Source of the DNA: DATAMF01 sp964472565
GTDB taxonomy: Bacteria > Chloroflexota > Anaerolineae > Aggregatilineales > Aggregatilineaceae
Direction of reading: 5' to 3'
DNA length: 43,219 bases
NCBI GenBank assembly: GCA_964472565.1
Contig: CAYYNB010000034.1
Span: 1-43,219 of the forward strand
Shown: piece after piece, positions 30,899 through 39,019 of the stretch
Numbering within the stretch: the stretch's first letter is position 1
Layout of the letters: every line of letters begins with the position of its first letter
Made by a program: the position numbers and the translations under genes
The notes under the pieces: model-generated
What the model was told of the DNA's origin: nothing
Seen by the model: only the letters and a program-made list of their open reading frames with translations
Database searches by the model: none

Positions 30899-31843
30899 AT
30901 GCAGCTTCATGGAATCCACCACGTGACCGCCGTAACGGCTAATGTAAATCAGAATCTGGACTTTTTCACCCGTGTACTGGGACTTCGACTGGTGAAAAAA
31001 ACAGTCAATCAAGATGATGTATCGGCCTATCATCTGTTTTATGCAGACAAGCTGGGCAGTCCCGGAACCGATATGACCTTCTTTGACTGGCCGGGAATGG
31101 GACCTAATCGACGGGGAACGGACAGCATCACGACAACGCTCTTCCGAGTCGATGGGCGGGCGGCGCTCGACTATTGGAAGGCTCGATTCGATGAATATGG
31201 CGTGCCTCATTGGGGGATTGAAACCATAGGCGGGCGGGATGGCCTGCGATTTGAAGATCCCGAAGGACAACGCCTCGCGCTGGTGGATGATGGCGGCGCA
31301 GCAATAGAGGGGGAAATCTGGGATGGGGCGGGAATTCCTACCGCATACGCCATTCGAGGCTTTTATGCTGTCATGCTGTCTACGCCTCGCCTCGCCCTTG
31401 TAGAACCTATCCTGACAACGATATTGGGGTTTGAGCAACAGTCAAATCCTGATAACGAGGCAGTTGTTATTTATACAATGGATGGCGGCGGCCCTGGGCG
31501 CGAAGTTCATGTTATTGAACAGCCAAATGAACGGCCTGCCCAACTTGGCGCTGGCGGTGTGCATCACGTCGCCTTTCGAGTTCAAGATAACACAGAGCAG
31601 CAATACTGGCGGCAGAAGCTTGTCCAATCAGGACTACGCGTTTCTGACCTGATCGACCGGTTTTACTTCCGTTCGATTTACTTCCGCATTTCGCATGGAA
31701 TTCTGTTCGAGATAGCCACCGATGGACCAGGCTTTGCGGCTGATGAAGCGCTGGATGAATTAGGCGAAACACTTGCGCTCCCACCGTTTCTCGAATCTTA
31801 CCGGGAACAGATCGAAGCCGGGCTGCGCCCCATTGGCATATAA
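30899..31843 (+). CDS. Ring-cleaving-dioxygenase-like VOC protein (MhqA/MhqE/MhqO type)
   Basis: The 314-residue protein has two vicinal-oxygen-chelate modules. Probable Fe(II) ligands are His-8 in LHGIHHVTAVT, His-223 in AGGVHHVAFRVQD and Glu-271 in GILFEIATDGPGF. The family opens or detoxifies hydroquinone/quinone-type compounds in Bacillus under MhqR control. AGGA (30887-30890) lies eight bases before ATG 30899. The carboxylesterase gene starts 15 bases after the stop. The actual substrate here is not known. Confidence 0.88.
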   Translation: MQLHGIHHVTAVTANVNQNLDFFTRVLGLRLVKKTVNQDDVSAYHLFYADKLGSPGTDMTFFDWPGMGPNRRGTDSITTTLFRVDGRAALDYWKARFDEYGVPHWGIETIGGRDGLRFEDPEGQRLALVDDGGAAIEGEIWDGAGIPTAYAIRGFYAVMLSTPRLALVEPILTTILGFEQQSNPDNEAVVIYTMDGGGPGREVHVIEQPNERPAQLGAGGVHHVAFRVQDNTEQQYWRQKLVQSGLRVSDLIDRFYFRSIYFRISHGILFEIATDGPGFAADEALDELGETLALPPFLESYREQIEAGLRPIGI

Positions 31844-31858
31844 CGCGGAGCCAACCCG

Positions 31859-32506
31859 ATGAATGATATTCGTGATCCGCACCGTGAGAGTAGACTGCTG
31901 CATGCAGGCAGTCCGCTCTCAGAAGCACAAGCTGTGATGGTGATGCTGCATGGGCGGGGCGCTACCGCAGAGAATATTCTGACTCTGGCGGAGGAGTTTG
32001 CTGTTCCTGGGGTGGCCTATCTTGCACCGCAAGCCGCCGGGTATACATGGTACCCCTATTCGTTTTTATACCCGCTAGAGGATAACGAACCATACCTGTC
32101 ATCAGCATTGAAGGTGGTTAGCCGGGTGATCGAAAAATCGGGCCAATCTCCCGAACAAATCGTGCTGCTTGGATTTTCACAGGGGGCATGTCTGGCCCTG
32201 GAATTTGCGGCACGCCATACACAACGTTATGGCGGCGTGATTGGGTTAAGCGGAGGATTGATCGGTCCAGAGGGTATGTCACGGCAGGATACAGGATCGT
32301 TGGAAGGAACATCCGTGTTTCTTGGTTGCAGCGATCCTGATCCACACATTCCGGTAGCTCGTGTGCATTACACGACTGATATTTTGCGGAAGCTCGGTGC
32401 AGAAGTCACTGAGCAGATTTATCCGCACATGGGACATACTATCAATCAGGATGAGATCAATTCTGTGAAGATGCTCATCCAGCATGTCGTTAAAAAAATC
32501 ACGTAA
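31859..32506 (+). CDS. Phospholipase/carboxylesterase-type alpha/beta hydrolase (MhqD-like)
   Basis: The 215-residue enzyme is of the small carboxylesterase family. It has VMLHGRGATAENI (oxyanion region), the nucleophile Ser-107 in LLGFSQGACLALE, an Asp in CSDPDPHIPV near 159-161 and His-193 in YPHMGHTIN. In Bacillus mhqE and mhqD are adjacent and MhqR-controlled, and this pair reproduces that arrangement. It probably hydrolyses an ester or lactone product formed downstream of the dioxygenase. That is inference from context. Confidence 0.88.
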   Translation: MNDIRDPHRESRLLHAGSPLSEAQAVMVMLHGRGATAENILTLAEEFAVPGVAYLAPQAAGYTWYPYSFLYPLEDNEPYLSSALKVVSRVIEKSGQSPEQIVLLGFSQGACLALEFAARHTQRYGGVIGLSGGLIGPEGMSRQDTGSLEGTSVFLGCSDPDPHIPVARVHYTTDILRKLGAEVTEQIYPHMGHTINQDEINSVKMLIQHVVKKIT

Positions 32507-32517
32507 TACTCCGTATA

Positions 32518-32544
32518 GGGCGAGAATGCCGATTTTTCTCGCCC
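32518..32544 (+). terminator. Terminator-like hairpin after the esterase gene
   Basis: GGGCGAGAA (32518-32526) pairs perfectly with TTCTCGCCC (32536-32544) around a 9-base loop. No T-run follows (CACCTCAG), so termination would be weak or factor-dependent. The remainder of the 260-base spacer up to 32766 contains TTATGCTGCTAAT at 32583-32595, also found at 3269-3281, and otherwise nothing recognisable. Confidence 0.45.
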
Positions 32545-32766
32545 CACCTCAGTTTAACTCCTCGCTATGCAAATCATGACGATTATGCTGCTAATATCTC
32601 CATAAAGGTTGGGTTTGCTACCTACTGAGTCCTATGCTAGATTTTTAGAAGATAACTCATATATAAAATGACTTAATTTATTGCGCGGCAGCATTATTGC
32701 ACTCTTCCACAAGTATTCTTGGCGGTGTCTTTTCATCTGGATGTCGCTAGAAGCAGGAGAACAGTC

Positions 32767-34215
32767 ATGACAAACGTGATCGTGTTAGGTGGTGGCCCTG
32801 CCGGAGTCACAGCAGCGCTGCGCGCGCGCGAATTAGGTGCGGATGTCACATTGGTTGAACGGCATCATTTGGGTGGAACCTGTACCAACGATGGGTGTGT
32901 GCCTACTCGTGCATTAGCAAAAGCGGCTCGCTTGCTACGAGACACGGGGCAGTTTGCCGATTATGGCCTCATCGCTGAACCTCCTCAAGTGGACTTTGAG
33001 AAGTTGATGGCACGCACTCAGCAGATTGTGTATGCCATCCATGAAAAAAAACAGCTTATCAGCCATCTACAGGAGCACGGCGTTCAGGTTTATACCGGCG
33101 CTGGCGATGCTCATTTTGTCAATTCATCCAGCATTATGCTGGCAAATGGCACTCAACTAGAAGCTGATCGTTTTATTGTGTGCGTCGGCGGACATGCGCG
33201 ACGGCTCACCTTTCCCGGAGCGGAATATGCCCTCACCCACAGCGATATTTGGGGACTCAAACAACTCCCTAAGTCGGTTGCCATCGTGGGAGCATCGGCG
33301 ACCGGCTGCCAGTTAGCATCCATTTTCAGCACCTTTGGCAGCAAAATTCATCTGGTTGAATTAGCTCCTCGCATCTTACCAGGAGAAGATGAACTGGTTT
33401 CCCAGACCATGCACCGGGCATTCGAAGCCCGTAACATTTCCATTTCGGCGGGTATCAGCAGTGTCGAACGAATCGAAAAACGAGAGGGCGGCGTTCGCCT
33501 AGTGTATAAGGAACAGGAGCAAATCCAGACATTGGATGTCGAAGCGGCAGTACTGGCGGTGGGCTGGCCAGGAAACCTGGAAAATCTGAACCTGAACGCG
33601 GCTGGCGTCGAAATTTCGGCGCGCGGCTATATTCCCGTGGATGATTATCTCCGCACCAATGTTCCGCATATTTTCGCCGCGGGGGACATTACCGGACGAA
33701 TGATGCTGGTACAAAGCGCCAGCTACGACGCACGAGTCGCGGCGGAAAATGCCGTGTTGGGGATTGGCAACCCATACCAGCATAAACTCGTCCCGCGCGG
33801 CAGTTTTACTGATCCCGAATATGCCGGGGTTGGCTTAACCGAAGCCCAGGCGCGTGCGAATCGGGATTTTGTCGTTACGGTGGTGCCTTTCGCGGAAATG
33901 GATCGCGCGCTGATCGATGGACATACTGAGGGATTCCTCAAGATGATCGTGGATCGAGAGACGCACCGGATATTAGGTGCGCATATCGTGGGCGAAGAGG
34001 CAGTTGAGATTGTGCAATTTATTGCCGCTGGCATGGCCGCTGATATTTGGGTCGAACAGATCGCTGAGGTTGAAATTGCGTACCCGACCTATATCGCGAT
34101 TGTCGGCCTTGCTGCGCGGCGGATTGTGCGCGATTTGGGTGTGATGCCATTGGCTGTCGAGTGGCGCATCTTAGGCAAGCCACATGCGGCTGAATGGGAA
34201 CGCGGAAATCACTAA
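32767..34215 (+). CDS. FAD-dependent pyridine nucleotide-disulfide oxidoreductase
   Basis: The 482-residue flavoprotein has FAD motif VIVLGGGPAGVTAALRARE, the redox disulfide Cys-39/Cys-44 in GGTCTNDGCVPTRAL, a NAD(P) motif VAIVGASATGCQLASIF and a second FAD segment NVPHIFAAGDITG. It resembles lipoamide dehydrogenase and mercuric reductase. The C-terminal interface reads VEIAYPTYIAIVGLA and lacks the His-x4-Glu dyad of lipoamide dehydrogenase, and there is no C-terminal Cys pair of mercuric reductase, so the substrate is unclear. AGGAG (32755-32759) lies seven bases before ATG 32767. Confidence 0.86.
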   Translation: MTNVIVLGGGPAGVTAALRARELGADVTLVERHHLGGTCTNDGCVPTRALAKAARLLRDTGQFADYGLIAEPPQVDFEKLMARTQQIVYAIHEKKQLISHLQEHGVQVYTGAGDAHFVNSSSIMLANGTQLEADRFIVCVGGHARRLTFPGAEYALTHSDIWGLKQLPKSVAIVGASATGCQLASIFSTFGSKIHLVELAPRILPGEDELVSQTMHRAFEARNISISAGISSVERIEKREGGVRLVYKEQEQIQTLDVEAAVLAVGWPGNLENLNLNAAGVEISARGYIPVDDYLRTNVPHIFAAGDITGRMMLVQSASYDARVAAENAVLGIGNPYQHKLVPRGSFTDPEYAGVGLTEAQARANRDFVVTVVPFAEMDRALIDGHTEGFLKMIVDRETHRILGAHIVGEEAVEIVQFIAAGMAADIWVEQIAEVEIAYPTYIAIVGLAARRIVRDLGVMPLAVEWRILGKPHAAEWERGNH

Positions 34216-34220
34216 CCGGC

Positions 34221-35846
34221 ATGAGACTTAGAAAACTTCACGCTGGATGGCTGCGCCGCGCCGACAACCAAACTGCACTAACGATGCCGACGGCGAAGTA
34301 TCAATCCGTTGCGGTACCTGTTGATCTGGCTGAGTATGCTTCCCTGCTTGCGTACCTGGAAGAAGCATCCGAGGTTGTAGAGGTTGATCATATTCCGTTG
34401 GTATCACCGGGAGTGGAGGTGCTCCAAGCGGCAGGGGTCAAACTGGTGGTGCCGCTGATTGCTCAGGGGCAGTTAATTGGTGTGCTTAGCCTGGGCGAAC
34501 GGCAAAGTGGAGCGGATTATTCTACCGATGACCGGCACTTACTCGACAACTTATCGACAGATGCGGCGTCAGCGCTGCGAGTAGCACAACTGGTTCAGCA
34601 GCAGGAAGTTCATGCACGCGAAAGGGAGCGGATCGATCAGGAACTCAAGATTGCACGCCTGATCCAGCAAACGCTGTTGCCTAAAGAACTACCAGCTCTG
34701 GATGGTTGGCGGATGGCGGCTTACTACCAACCAGCACGCGAGGTCGGCGGTGATTTCTACGATTTGCTGGCGCTAAAGGATGGTCGTTTAGGGATCGTCA
34801 TTGGAGATGTCACGGATAAGGGTATTCCGGCGGCGCTGGTCATGGCTACAACACGCGCCATTTTACGCATGATGGGCCAGCAGTGCTCGTCGCCGGGTGA
34901 AGTTCTATCGAATGCCAACAATGCGCTTTGCCCGGATATGCCCCGAAATATGTTTGTGACATGTCTGTATGCGATCCTGAATCCGATTACAGGGCAGCTT
35001 TGTTATGCGAATGCTGGTCATGGCGCACCTTATCGCCGGAGCAAACACGGCGTGGATGAACTGATGGCGCGGGGGATGCCGTTGGGGTTGATGCCTGAAA
35101 TGCAGTATGAAGAACAGGAAACGACGCTCAAACCAGGCGAAACCGTTTTATTTTATAGCGATGGGCTGATAGAAGCGCATAACCCACAAGGTCAAATGCT
35201 GGGGTTTGAAGGGCTTCAAACACTTTTGGCAACGTATGATGATAAGGGTAAGGGACAAATTGATTTTCTGTTGAATGAGATGACACGGTTTATTGGACCG
35301 AACTGGGAACAAGAAGATGATATTACGCTCTTATCGCTTCAGCGGTTTGGCACTTCATCCTTTATCTCGATCTCACACCGTGCCACACAGGAGATTCGGC
35401 TTGCTACGCTGGAGTACCGGATAAAAAACCGGATTCCTTTGGGTGAATATATTCTTTCCAGCGAACCCGGAAATGAGCGGCTGGCGATGGAGTATGTCGC
35501 CAAAGCGGTGGCTCAGTTTAACCTCCCTGAAGATCGGCTGGAAAATCTGAAAACGGCAGTCGCGGAAGCAACCACGAATGCGATGGAACATGGCAGCGGT
35601 TATGGATCGGGCAAACCTGTTACGCTCCGCGTTCGGGCCGCAAAGAATTCGATCAGCGTGCAAATATTGGATTATGGGAAAGGGATGGCTTCATCAGTTC
35701 CCACAGTCCCTGATCTGGATGCTAAATTGGCGGGAACAGAGACACCGCGCGGGTGGGGATTGTTTCTGATCAGGAATTTGGTTGATGATTTGAAGCTGAG
35801 CCAAGAAGGCGATATGAATTCAACTGAATTGATTCTATATCTGTAA
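34221..35846 (+). CDS. SpoIIE/RsbU-type phosphatase fused to RsbW-like kinase domain, with GAF-like N-terminus
   Basis: An N-terminal GAF-like region (about 20-125, ending LVVPLIAQGQLIGVLSLGE and DLLDNLST-like helices) leads through a helical linker (RERERIDQELKIARLIQQTLLP) into a PP2C/SpoIIE phosphatase. The phosphatase has the metal-binding VGGDFYDLL, IGDVTDKGIPAALVM, FYSDGL and EDDITLLSL. The last 140 residues are a GHKL ATPase of the RsbW/SpoIIAB type with AVAEATTNAMEHG, LDYGKGM and RGWGLFLIRNLVDD. One chain thus combines the dephosphorylating and phosphorylating arms of a partner switch. The STAS gene follows after 13 bases. The start could also be ATG 34194, which overlaps the previous gene. 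Confidence 0.87.
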   Translation: MRLRKLHAGWLRRADNQTALTMPTAKYQSVAVPVDLAEYASLLAYLEEASEVVEVDHIPLVSPGVEVLQAAGVKLVVPLIAQGQLIGVLSLGERQSGADYSTDDRHLLDNLSTDAASALRVAQLVQQQEVHARERERIDQELKIARLIQQTLLPKELPALDGWRMAAYYQPAREVGGDFYDLLALKDGRLGIVIGDVTDKGIPAALVMATTRAILRMMGQQCSSPGEVLSNANNALCPDMPRNMFVTCLYAILNPITGQLCYANAGHGAPYRRSKHGVDELMARGMPLGLMPEMQYEEQETTLKPGETVLFYSDGLIEAHNPQGQMLGFEGLQTLLATYDDKGKGQIDFLLNEMTRFIGPNWEQEDDITLLSLQRFGTSSFISISHRATQEIRLATLEYRIKNRIPLGEYILSSEPGNERLAMEYVAKAVAQFNLPEDRLENLKTAVAEATTNAMEHGSGYGSGKPVTLRVRAAKNSISVQILDYGKGMASSVPTVPDLDAKLAGTETPRGWGLFLIRNLVDDLKLSQEGDMNSTELILYL

Positions 35847-35859
35847 CAAGGAGACTCGA

Positions 35860-36213
35860 ATGCCGACGCCACAAGTATCAATCGCGGTACGAAAGCCCAA
35901 TGATCGGGTTGCGCTGATCGATATAACCGGAGAATTCACCGGCGGGGCCGAAGCCGCGCTGATGGATGCCTATACCCAAGCGGATGAGGTACGCGCCATT
36001 GTGTTGAACTTCAGCGGACTGGAGTATATGAACAGTTCCGGGATCGGACTGCTCATTACCCTGATGATCCGTATTAACCGGAACAAGCAGAAACTGTTCG
36101 TGTTCGGACTGAAGGAACACTATCGCCAGATTTTCAAGCTCACACGGTTGGATGAAGCTGTTGTCATTTATGACAGCGAGGCTGATGCTGTCTCTGCTGC
36201 GCAGGAATTGTAG
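35860..36213 (+). CDS. STAS-domain anti-sigma factor antagonist (SpoIIAA/RsbV-like)
   Basis: The 117-residue protein is a lone STAS domain with strand VALIDITGEFTGG, LDFS-like VLNFSGLEYMNSSGIGLL carrying the phosphorylatable Ser in NSSG near residues 58-61, and a C-terminal LTRLDEAVVIYDSEADAV. It is the expected substrate of both the kinase and phosphatase domains encoded just upstream. AAGGAG precedes ATG 35860. The next gene follows after 11 bases. No sigma factor gene is in the window. Confidence 0.92.
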   Translation: MPTPQVSIAVRKPNDRVALIDITGEFTGGAEAALMDAYTQADEVRAIVLNFSGLEYMNSSGIGLLITLMIRINRNKQKLFVFGLKEHYRQIFKLTRLDEAVVIYDSEADAVSAAQEL

Positions 36214-36224
36214 GAGTACCTAGC

Positions 36225-37760
36225 ATGTCGCAAAATTCTCCTTCACCCACTCAAACTCAGACGGACGTTCCGCGAGATGCCGCCTATTGGGCCAAACGCC
36301 GTCTGACCATTGAAATCAACGATCTGCCACCTGATTTGAGGGGAGTGAACGTTAAAGGTCGTCATGTCAACGGGCCGCTGCAAGGCTTCGGGCAGATGTG
36401 GCTGAAAACCTACCGGATCACCCTCAAGGGGGCAGCCATCAAACCCGCTAAGGCGATCCAGGCATGGAAGGAGAATTTTGGGAAGTTTTGGCCTGCTGGC
36501 AACCTGTTTCATGCGCCATTGACAGGCATTATGCCTGGTGAGGTCGGGATTCTGGATCTCCCCACACCAGGCGGCATGCGGCTGTCAACCGGAGTCATGG
36601 TGCTGTTTGCGGATGAGGAATCGTTCGCTTTTATGACGCCTGAGGGGCATATGTTTGCGGCCTTTATCACGTTCAGCGCGTATGAGGAGGCAGGAACGAC
36701 GATCCTCCAGATTCAACCCTTGCTACGGGCGAACGATCCACTGTGGGAAGTGGTTATGCGCCTCTATGGATTTCGGAAGGAAGATCAGTTCTGGCTGACC
36801 ACGCTCCGCAAATTGGCGGCCCATTTTGGTGTATATGACCAGGAACCGGCACTGAAAGCGACGCTGATCGATCCACAGCGGCAATGGGGACAGGCCCAAA
36901 ATATCTGGCATAACGCGGCTGTACGAAGCTCGCTGTACAGTATTTTGTCTTTCCCCCAACGCCTGAGAGGTAAAACCAGCCGGCCTTCAACGACCAAACG
37001 GCAGACGATCACGGCGACGATGGTTACAACCCCGCGCGATGCGCCGTATTGGGCGGAACCCACCGACAAGCTGACGGTATCCAGCATCCCGGACGGTGCC
37101 ATTAATCTGAATGTTGAAGGGCGTGTCGTCATCAGCCCACTTCAGGGATTTGGTCAGCTATGGCAGAAAACCTACCGGGTTCAACTCAAAGGTGTAAACT
37201 CCAATACTGCCGAGGTCATGGAGGTCTGGAAAAAACATTTTGCTGAATTCCAGCCACCGGAAAACCACTTTTATCCTCCCATGACCGGAATTAAACCGGG
37301 GGACATTTTGTTCATTGATACGCGCTTGCCCGCGATGCCGCACACGCCCGGGTTGATTCCCCTGGCAAGCGGCGTGTTGGTGTTGTACAGCGATGCGGAA
37401 TCCTTCATGGTCATGACTCCACAGGGTTTTCCTGAGGCGGGATGGAACACCTTCAGCGTCTATGAAGACAATGGTATAAAAGTGGCACAGGTTCAATCCC
37501 TGGCCCGTGCAACTGATCCTGTTTATGAATTGGGGCTGCGATTTATGGGCGGCGCGTCGAAACAGGAAAACACCTGGACCTATGTTCTGAGCCAACTGGC
37601 GGCTTACTTCGCCATCGAGAATCCAATCGTGGAGGTCAACAAAACCTGTCTGGATCGGCGCGTTCAGTGGCGGCAGTCGAAAAATGTCTGGCAAAATGCT
37701 GCGCTGCGTTCGACAGTAAGCTGGCCCTGGCAACATGTTCGAAGGCTGAGAAACCACTAA
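36225..37760 (+). CDS. Protein with a tandemly duplicated ~235-residue domain of unknown function
   Basis: The 511-residue protein contains two homologous halves, about 15-245 and 265-505, joined by a basic Thr-rich linker. Matching landmarks are PRDAAYWAK/PRDAPYWAE, GPLQGFGQMWLKTYRITLKG/SPLQGFGQLWQKTYRVQLKG, PLTGIMPGEVGILD/PMTGIKPGDILFID, LSTGVMVLFADEESFAFMTPEG/LASGVLVLYSDAESFMVMTPQG and NIWHNAAVRSS/NVWQNAALRST. No transmembrane helix or catalytic motif is obvious. I do not recognise the domain. Its place directly after the STAS gene makes it a candidate output or partner of the switch. AGGAG lies upstream of ATG 36225. Confidence 0.8.
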   Translation: MSQNSPSPTQTQTDVPRDAAYWAKRRLTIEINDLPPDLRGVNVKGRHVNGPLQGFGQMWLKTYRITLKGAAIKPAKAIQAWKENFGKFWPAGNLFHAPLTGIMPGEVGILDLPTPGGMRLSTGVMVLFADEESFAFMTPEGHMFAAFITFSAYEEAGTTILQIQPLLRANDPLWEVVMRLYGFRKEDQFWLTTLRKLAAHFGVYDQEPALKATLIDPQRQWGQAQNIWHNAAVRSSLYSILSFPQRLRGKTSRPSTTKRQTITATMVTTPRDAPYWAEPTDKLTVSSIPDGAINLNVEGRVVISPLQGFGQLWQKTYRVQLKGVNSNTAEVMEVWKKHFAEFQPPENHFYPPMTGIKPGDILFIDTRLPAMPHTPGLIPLASGVLVLYSDAESFMVMTPQGFPEAGWNTFSVYEDNGIKVAQVQSLARATDPVYELGLRFMGGASKQENTWTYVLSQLAAYFAIENPIVEVNKTCLDRRVQWRQSKNVWQNAALRSTVSWPWQHVRRLRNH

Positions 37761-37766
37761 CCACAT

Positions 37767-39011
37767 ATGAAAGTGATGTCGAACAGACGACCTATCGGGT
37801 GGCTCTGGTCCATCATTATGGGCCTGGTTGTGCTGTCGCTGCTGCTGCGTTTGTGGAACACCTTCGAGATCAATTCGATGTCGGGATGGCCCCTGATTGA
37901 GGAAATTGTCATCTGGATCATCTTGTTCCCCTTAGCGGCACCCGTATTTGCAACAGTCGGCGCTGTCATTCTGGCCCGGCGACCAGGGAATCTGATCGCG
38001 TGGTTATGCATCACGACCAGCCTGATCATTGTGAGCCAGGATCTATTCTGGCAGTATACGCTGCGGGCTGGCGCGCGTGATTGGCCGACTGTCGTACCCA
38101 GCGCACTGCTGACAGTCTGGCTGTCTGCGCCCAATATTCCACCGCTGCCGTTCACCTTTTTGCTCTTACGGTTTCCCGATGGACATCTGCTCTCCACGCG
38201 CTGGCGGTGGGTAGAGGGATTAGCGGTCATCAGTGCGGTTGCACAGGGCATCGCGGGGACTTTTTATCCTCAACTTCGCGTCGGACTGGAAGATCCGATC
38301 TCCAATCCACTTGGCATTCAGGCGGAAGAAACGTTTCTCGACCGCTTAGGCTTCGGTAGTTTTCTGTTCTCCCTGCTGCTGGTCGGATTCGCGGTGATTG
38401 CGATGCTGTTGCGACGGCATCGTGCGACAGGACAAACCCGCCAGCAATTAAAATGGCTGGCCTTTACCAGTGAAGTGCTGCTGGTCCTGCTCGCCTGTGC
38501 CGTTGGGTTTGCTCATATCGTCCCGCTTGGATCGCTCTTTTATATGGCGGCAGTCGCTACCGGTACAATTGGTATCCCTGTGGCGATTGGAATAGCAATG
38601 CTGCGCTACCGGCTATATGATGTCGATTGGGTGATTAATCGAGCGGTGGTTTACGGCTTGTTGACCGCTCTGTTGGTGCTGCTTTATGTGAGCAGTGTCG
38701 CCGTTTTACAAGGCACCTTCCGGCTTGTTACAGGACACCAATCCAATTTAGCAGTCGTGACATCGTCGCTTATTATCGCTGCCCTGTTTAATCCGCTGCG
38801 ACATCGGATACAAAATGAGATTGACCGCCGCTTCTATCGACGGCGGTATGATGCGGTCCAGGTTTTAGCTGCATTCAGCGCGATTGCACGGGATGAGGTG
38901 GACCTGGAGCGGTTAGAAACACGACTGCTGGAAGTTATTGCAGAGACGATGCAGCCGACTCATGTTTCGCTCTGGCTGCGCGATGGTCCAGATCGTGTCA
39001 TCCGCAGTTAA
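37767..39011 (+). CDS. Multi-pass membrane sensor-like protein lacking an output domain
   Basis: About nine to ten hydrophobic helices fill residues 10-340. A cytoplasmic tail follows with the characteristic RYRLYDVDWVINRAVVYGLL, ALFNPLRHRIQNEIDRRFYRRRYDA and EVDLERLETRLLEVIAETMQPTHVSLWLR segments. This sequence normally precedes a histidine kinase or LuxR output in Chloroflexota and actinobacterial sensors, but here the protein ends soon after it. It begins six bases after the duplicated-domain gene, so it may be the membrane input of the same module. That is an inference. Confidence 0.8.
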   Translation: MKVMSNRRPIGWLWSIIMGLVVLSLLLRLWNTFEINSMSGWPLIEEIVIWIILFPLAAPVFATVGAVILARRPGNLIAWLCITTSLIIVSQDLFWQYTLRAGARDWPTVVPSALLTVWLSAPNIPPLPFTFLLLRFPDGHLLSTRWRWVEGLAVISAVAQGIAGTFYPQLRVGLEDPISNPLGIQAEETFLDRLGFGSFLFSLLLVGFAVIAMLLRRHRATGQTRQQLKWLAFTSEVLLVLLACAVGFAHIVPLGSLFYMAAVATGTIGIPVAIGIAMLRYRLYDVDWVINRAVVYGLLTALLVLLYVSSVAVLQGTFRLVTGHQSNLAVVTSSLIIAALFNPLRHRIQNEIDRRFYRRRYDAVQVLAAFSAIARDEVDLERLETRLLEVIAETMQPTHVSLWLRDGPDRVIRS

Positions 39012-39019
39012 CTTTGACA

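Noticed and set aside
30794..31438. 214-residue minus-strand frame opposite the dioxygenase-like gene
   Set aside because: It is antisense to a confident VOC protein gene and would cover the divergent promoter region; no domain is visible.
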